Assembly (NCBI RefSeq): GCF_000317635.1
Contig: NC_019779.1
Location: 2,046,001 to 2,110,000, forward strand
Reading direction: 5' to 3'
Source of the DNA: Halothece sp. PCC 7418
GTDB taxonomy: Bacteria > Cyanobacteriota > Cyanobacteriia > Cyanobacteriales > Rubidibacteraceae
DNA: 64,000 bases
Shown here: positions 61,553-64,000 of the stretch, in pieces
Numbering within the stretch: the stretch's first letter is position 1
How the letters are laid out: the number at the start of each line of letters is the position of its first letter
Made by a program: the position numbers and the translations under genes
Notes under the pieces: generated by a model
Told to the model about the DNA's origin: nothing
Databases searched by the model: none
The model's input: the letters and a program-made list of their open reading frames with translations, nothing else

Positions 61553-62767
61553 ATGGGAATGGATACAAAAGCCTTTAAACGCTCCCTTCACCAATCGGAT
61601 AAATATCACCGTCGGGGATTTGGTCATGAGGAAGAAGTTACAGAATTACTCAACTCTGAATATCAAAGCCCTTTAATTCAAGAAATAAGAGAGAATAACT
61701 ATCGCTTACAGAAAGGAAATGTTACGATTCGTTTAGCGGAAGCCTTTGGCTTTTGTTGGGGGGTAGAACGGGCGGTCGCGATCGCGTATGAAACCCGTCA
61801 ACACTTCCCCAATGAACGAATTTGGATTACGAACGAAATTATCCACAATCCTTCTGTTAATCAACATTTACGAGATATGAATGTTGGCTTTATTCCCGTG
61901 AACGAAGGAGAAAAAGATTTCTCTGTTGTGGATAAAGGAGACGTTGTTATTCTACCTGCATTTGGTGCAAGTGTGAATGAAATGCAGTTACTGAATGATT
62001 TAGGCTGCACCATTGTTGATACCACTTGTCCTTGGGTTTCTAAAGTTTGGAACTCGGTAGAAAAGCATAAAAAACGCAGTTATACGTCTATCATTCACGG
62101 GAAATATCACCACGAAGAAACCGTTGCAACCAGTTCTTTTGCTGAGAAATATTTAGTGGTTCTCAACTTAGAAGAAGCGCAATATGTTGCGGACTATATT
62201 CTACGGGGTGGCGACAAAGAAGAATTTATGAAAAAGTTTGATCAAGCCTCTTCTCCTGGTTTTGATCCTGATGTGGATTTAGAAAAAGTGGGAATTGCCA
62301 ATCAAACCACCATGCTGAAAAGCGAAACCGAACAAATTGGCAAATTATTCGAGCGTACCATGTTAGAAAAATATGGTCCCACCGAATTTAACAACCATTT
62401 TATGAGTTTTAATACCATTTGCGATGCCACGCAAGAACGACAAGACGCAATGTTTGATTTAGTCAAAGAAGACTTGTCAGTATTAGTGGTTATTGGTGGA
62501 TTTAATTCGTCTAATACCACGCATTTACAAGAAATCGGAATTGAACATGGGATTCCCTCTTATCATATTGATGCTGGAAACCGCATTTTAGAGGGCAATA
62601 AAATTGAACATAAACCCCTCGGTAAAGATTTAGAAATTGCTGAAAATTGGCTTCCTGAAGGAGAAATCACAGTTGGCATCACTTCGGGTGCATCCACCCC
62701 TGACCAAGCAGTTGAGGAAGTGATTCAGAAAATTTTAGAAGCAAAAAGTGCAGCATTAGTGAGTTAA
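61553..62767 (+). CDS. ispH: 4-hydroxy-3-methylbut-2-enyl diphosphate reductase
   Basis: The 404-residue enzyme is the long cyanobacterial/plant form. The conserved iron-sulfur cysteines are in [20 protein letters not shown] (about residue 69), [15 protein letters not shown] (about 160) and [20 protein letters not shown] (about 289). HNPSVNQHL and [14 protein letters not shown] are further active-site blocks. It makes IPP and DMAPP in the last step of the MEP pathway, using electrons from ferredoxin. Confidence 0.96.
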   Translation: MGMDTKAFKRSLHQSDKYHRRGFGHEEEVTELLNSEYQSPLIQEIRENNYRLQKGNVTIRLAEAFGFCWGVERAVAIAYETRQHFPNERIWITNEIIHNPSVNQHLRDMNVGFIPVNEGEKDFSVVDKGDVVILPAFGASVNEMQLLNDLGCTIVDTTCPWVSKVWNSVEKHKKRSYTSIIHGKYHHEETVATSSFAEKYLVVLNLEEAQYVADYILRGGDKEEFMKKFDQASSPGFDPDVDLEKVGIANQTTMLKSETEQIGKLFERTMLEKYGPTEFNNHFMSFNTICDATQERQDAMFDLVKEDLSVLVVIGGFNSSNTTHLQEIGIEHGIPSYHIDAGNRILEGNKIEHKPLGKDLEIAENWLPEGEITVGITSGASTPDQAVEEVIQKILEAKSAALVS

Positions 62768-63247
62768 CTTAGCCTCAGGATTCAGCAACATTTCACCCTT
62801 ACCTGAAAGTTCTTGAATACAGCTTCAAGTCTTTTGGGTAACGATTTTTAATTTTCAATTTGACAGTAGGGTGGGTATTGCCCACCTACCATCATTTTGG
62901 TAATGCGCCGTTATGAGGAACTTACTCAAACTTGACCATAGCTTTTAAAAGCCTGATAGAGTCTGATGTCCACTTCCTGCTTCCTTTCCATTGGATCTTT
63001 CCTAGCAACGTCGGCGTTATCTAGTCCACAGGCTAACACGATGTAACTCACCGCTAAAAATGACTTATTCTTTAACTGTCTTGGTTATCGATCAGTTAAA
63101 CTTAGCCACCCCACGATTATAGTATTTAATTTGACCAACTAAGTTAAGAAATGGTTAACTTTTAACTTTCTGTTAAAAGCCCTCTGGAATCGAATCAATG
63201 ATAAAGTGCTAAAGATGAAACGATAAAAATCTGATGTGGAGATAGTT
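62768..63247. other. 480-bp intergenic region between ispH and rpiA
   Basis: It has a palindromic GGGTGGGTATTGCCCACC at about 62869-62886, a relative of the palindrome inside the ATACCA-type MITE. A 41-codon minus-strand reading (63051-62926, GTG start) exists but has no ribosome site. The rpiA promoter is likely in the A+T-rich last 120 bases; nothing else is recognised. Confidence 0.5.
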
Positions 63248-63955
63248 ATGGCAGATCAAGACCTATCTAAAATTATGAAACAGGAAGTTGGAAAAGCAGC
63301 AGCCGATCGCGTTCAATCCAATTCCATTGTAGGGTTAGGCACCGGTTCCACGACCGCTTATGCCATTCAGTATATCGGAGAACGGTTACAAAAAGGAGAA
63401 CTCACCAATATTCAAGGGATTCCTACCTCGTTTCAGGCGGAAGTATTATCCAAACAATATGGGATTCCTTTAACCACCTTAGATGCAGTGGATCATATTG
63501 ATATTGCGATTGATGGGGCGGATGAAGTTGATCCCAATAAGAATTTGATTAAAGGCGGTGGCGCAGCCCATACCCGAGAGAAAGTCGTGGATTCCCTAGC
63601 GGATCAGTTTATTGTGGTGGTGGATAGTGGGAAGTTAGTGGAGAAACTGGGTTCTACCTTCCTCTTACCAGTAGAAGTGATTCCCATGGCGATTACGCCC
63701 GTGATGAGAAAATTAGCCCAGTTGGGAGGCAAGCCCGAGTTACGGATGGGCGTGAAAAAAGCAGGTCCCGTTGTTACGGATCAAGGAAATTTAGTTATTG
63801 ATATCAAATTTGATGACATTCCGAATCCGAGGGAGTTAGAAAGAGAAATTAATAATATCCCTGGCGTCTTAGAAAATGGGCTATTTGTCGGTGTTGCGGA
63901 TGTGGTTTTAGTGGGTGAAGTCAAAGGCGATCAAGCCAGTGTTCGCGAATTTTAA
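63248..63955 (+). CDS. rpiA: Ribose-5-phosphate isomerase A
   Basis: The ATG at 63248 ([20 protein letters not shown]) is preferred over an upstream GTG because GGAG lies 6 bases before it. The 235-residue protein has [20 protein letters not shown], then [20 protein letters not shown] and [20 protein letters not shown], the complete active-site set of RpiA. It interconverts ribose 5-phosphate and ribulose 5-phosphate in the Calvin and pentose phosphate cycles. Confidence 0.96.
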   Translation: MADQDLSKIMKQEVGKAAADRVQSNSIVGLGTGSTTAYAIQYIGERLQKGELTNIQGIPTSFQAEVLSKQYGIPLTTLDAVDHIDIAIDGADEVDPNKNLIKGGGAAHTREKVVDSLADQFIVVVDSGKLVEKLGSTFLLPVEVIPMAITPVMRKLAQLGGKPELRMGVKKAGPVVTDQGNLVIDIKFDDIPNPRELEREINNIPGVLENGLFVGVADVVLVGEVKGDQASVREF

Positions 63956-64000
63956 CCTATTTTTCTAGATCGGGAACAGAGAAGGAAAAAGGGAGGTTCT

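Noticed and set aside
62926-63051. 41-codon minus-strand reading with a GTG start between ispH and rpiA
   Set aside because: No ribosome binding site, no recognised family, and a frame of this length is likely by chance.

Overview
The window looks like a chromosome segment of a unicellular, possibly halotolerant, cyanobacterium. Supporting signs are very frequent HIP1-type GCGATCGC octamers, a plastocyanin gene, a cyanobacterial-length IspH, a slr0642-like folate/biopterin transporter, Uma2 and XisF-like proteins, and many short dispersed repeats. No rRNA or tRNA gene was recognised. The species cannot be named from the sequence alone.

Bases 1-31766 form a long, almost entirely minus-strand exopolysaccharide region. 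Read in the direction of transcription it holds: a sugar-phosphate transferase that starts the repeat unit (31017-31766), a small zinc-finger-like protein, a WecG/TagA-type glycosyltransferase, a Wzc-like co-polymerase/tyrosine autokinase, a CDP-glucose-type nucleotidyltransferase (rfbF) and an epimerase, three tandem sugar C-methyltransferase-like proteins, a HIT-like nucleotidyl protein, L-2-hydroxyglutarate dehydrogenase/oxidase (lhgO), a vanZ pseudogene with two frameshifts, a 1065-residue modular adhesin-like protein with a near-identical internal duplication, and then sulfotransferases, glycosyltransferases, an ABC exporter, an acyltransferase, a pectate-lyase-like lipoprotein, an FrhB-type protein and a polysaccharide pyruvyltransferase. 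The likely product is a sulfated, acylated and pyruvylated capsule or slime with branched or methylated sugars. A flippase and polymerase (Wzx/Wzy) are not seen and may lie beyond the left edge.

Bases 32337-35939 carry housekeeping or mixed genes (folate transporter, alpha/beta hydrolase, MobA, Uma2).

Bases 35940-48051 are a type I-G (formerly I-U, Csx17 variant) CRISPR-Cas locus: cas3 with a C-terminal HD domain, cas4, csx17 (cas8), csb1 (cas7), csb2 (cas5-cas6), a leader, and an array of 50 repeats and 49 spacers. No cas1 or cas2 is present. Between cas3 and cas4, bracketed by an inverted pair of MITEs, lies a two-repeat degenerate mini-CRISPR. Its single pseudo-spacer has an 11-base seed match to a promoter-like site just upstream of the cas4-csx17-csb1-csb2 operon. 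This is the layout of a CreR/CreA-type guide RNA that makes the interference complex repress its own operon, and it is the most interesting signal here. The last spacer of the big array is itself a reverse-complement copy (29 of 34 bases) of one of the degenerate repeats.

Bases 48052-63955 hold a BrnA-like antitoxin-like ORF, glycogen branching enzyme, phosphate transport genes (pstB and a fused pstC-pstA), plastocyanin plus a lipoprotein-anchored plastocyanin paralog, a histone-deacetylase-family enzyme, two ABC-2 permeases, a VOC-fold protein, a serine-recombinase-like protein that has lost its catalytic serine, ispH and rpiA.
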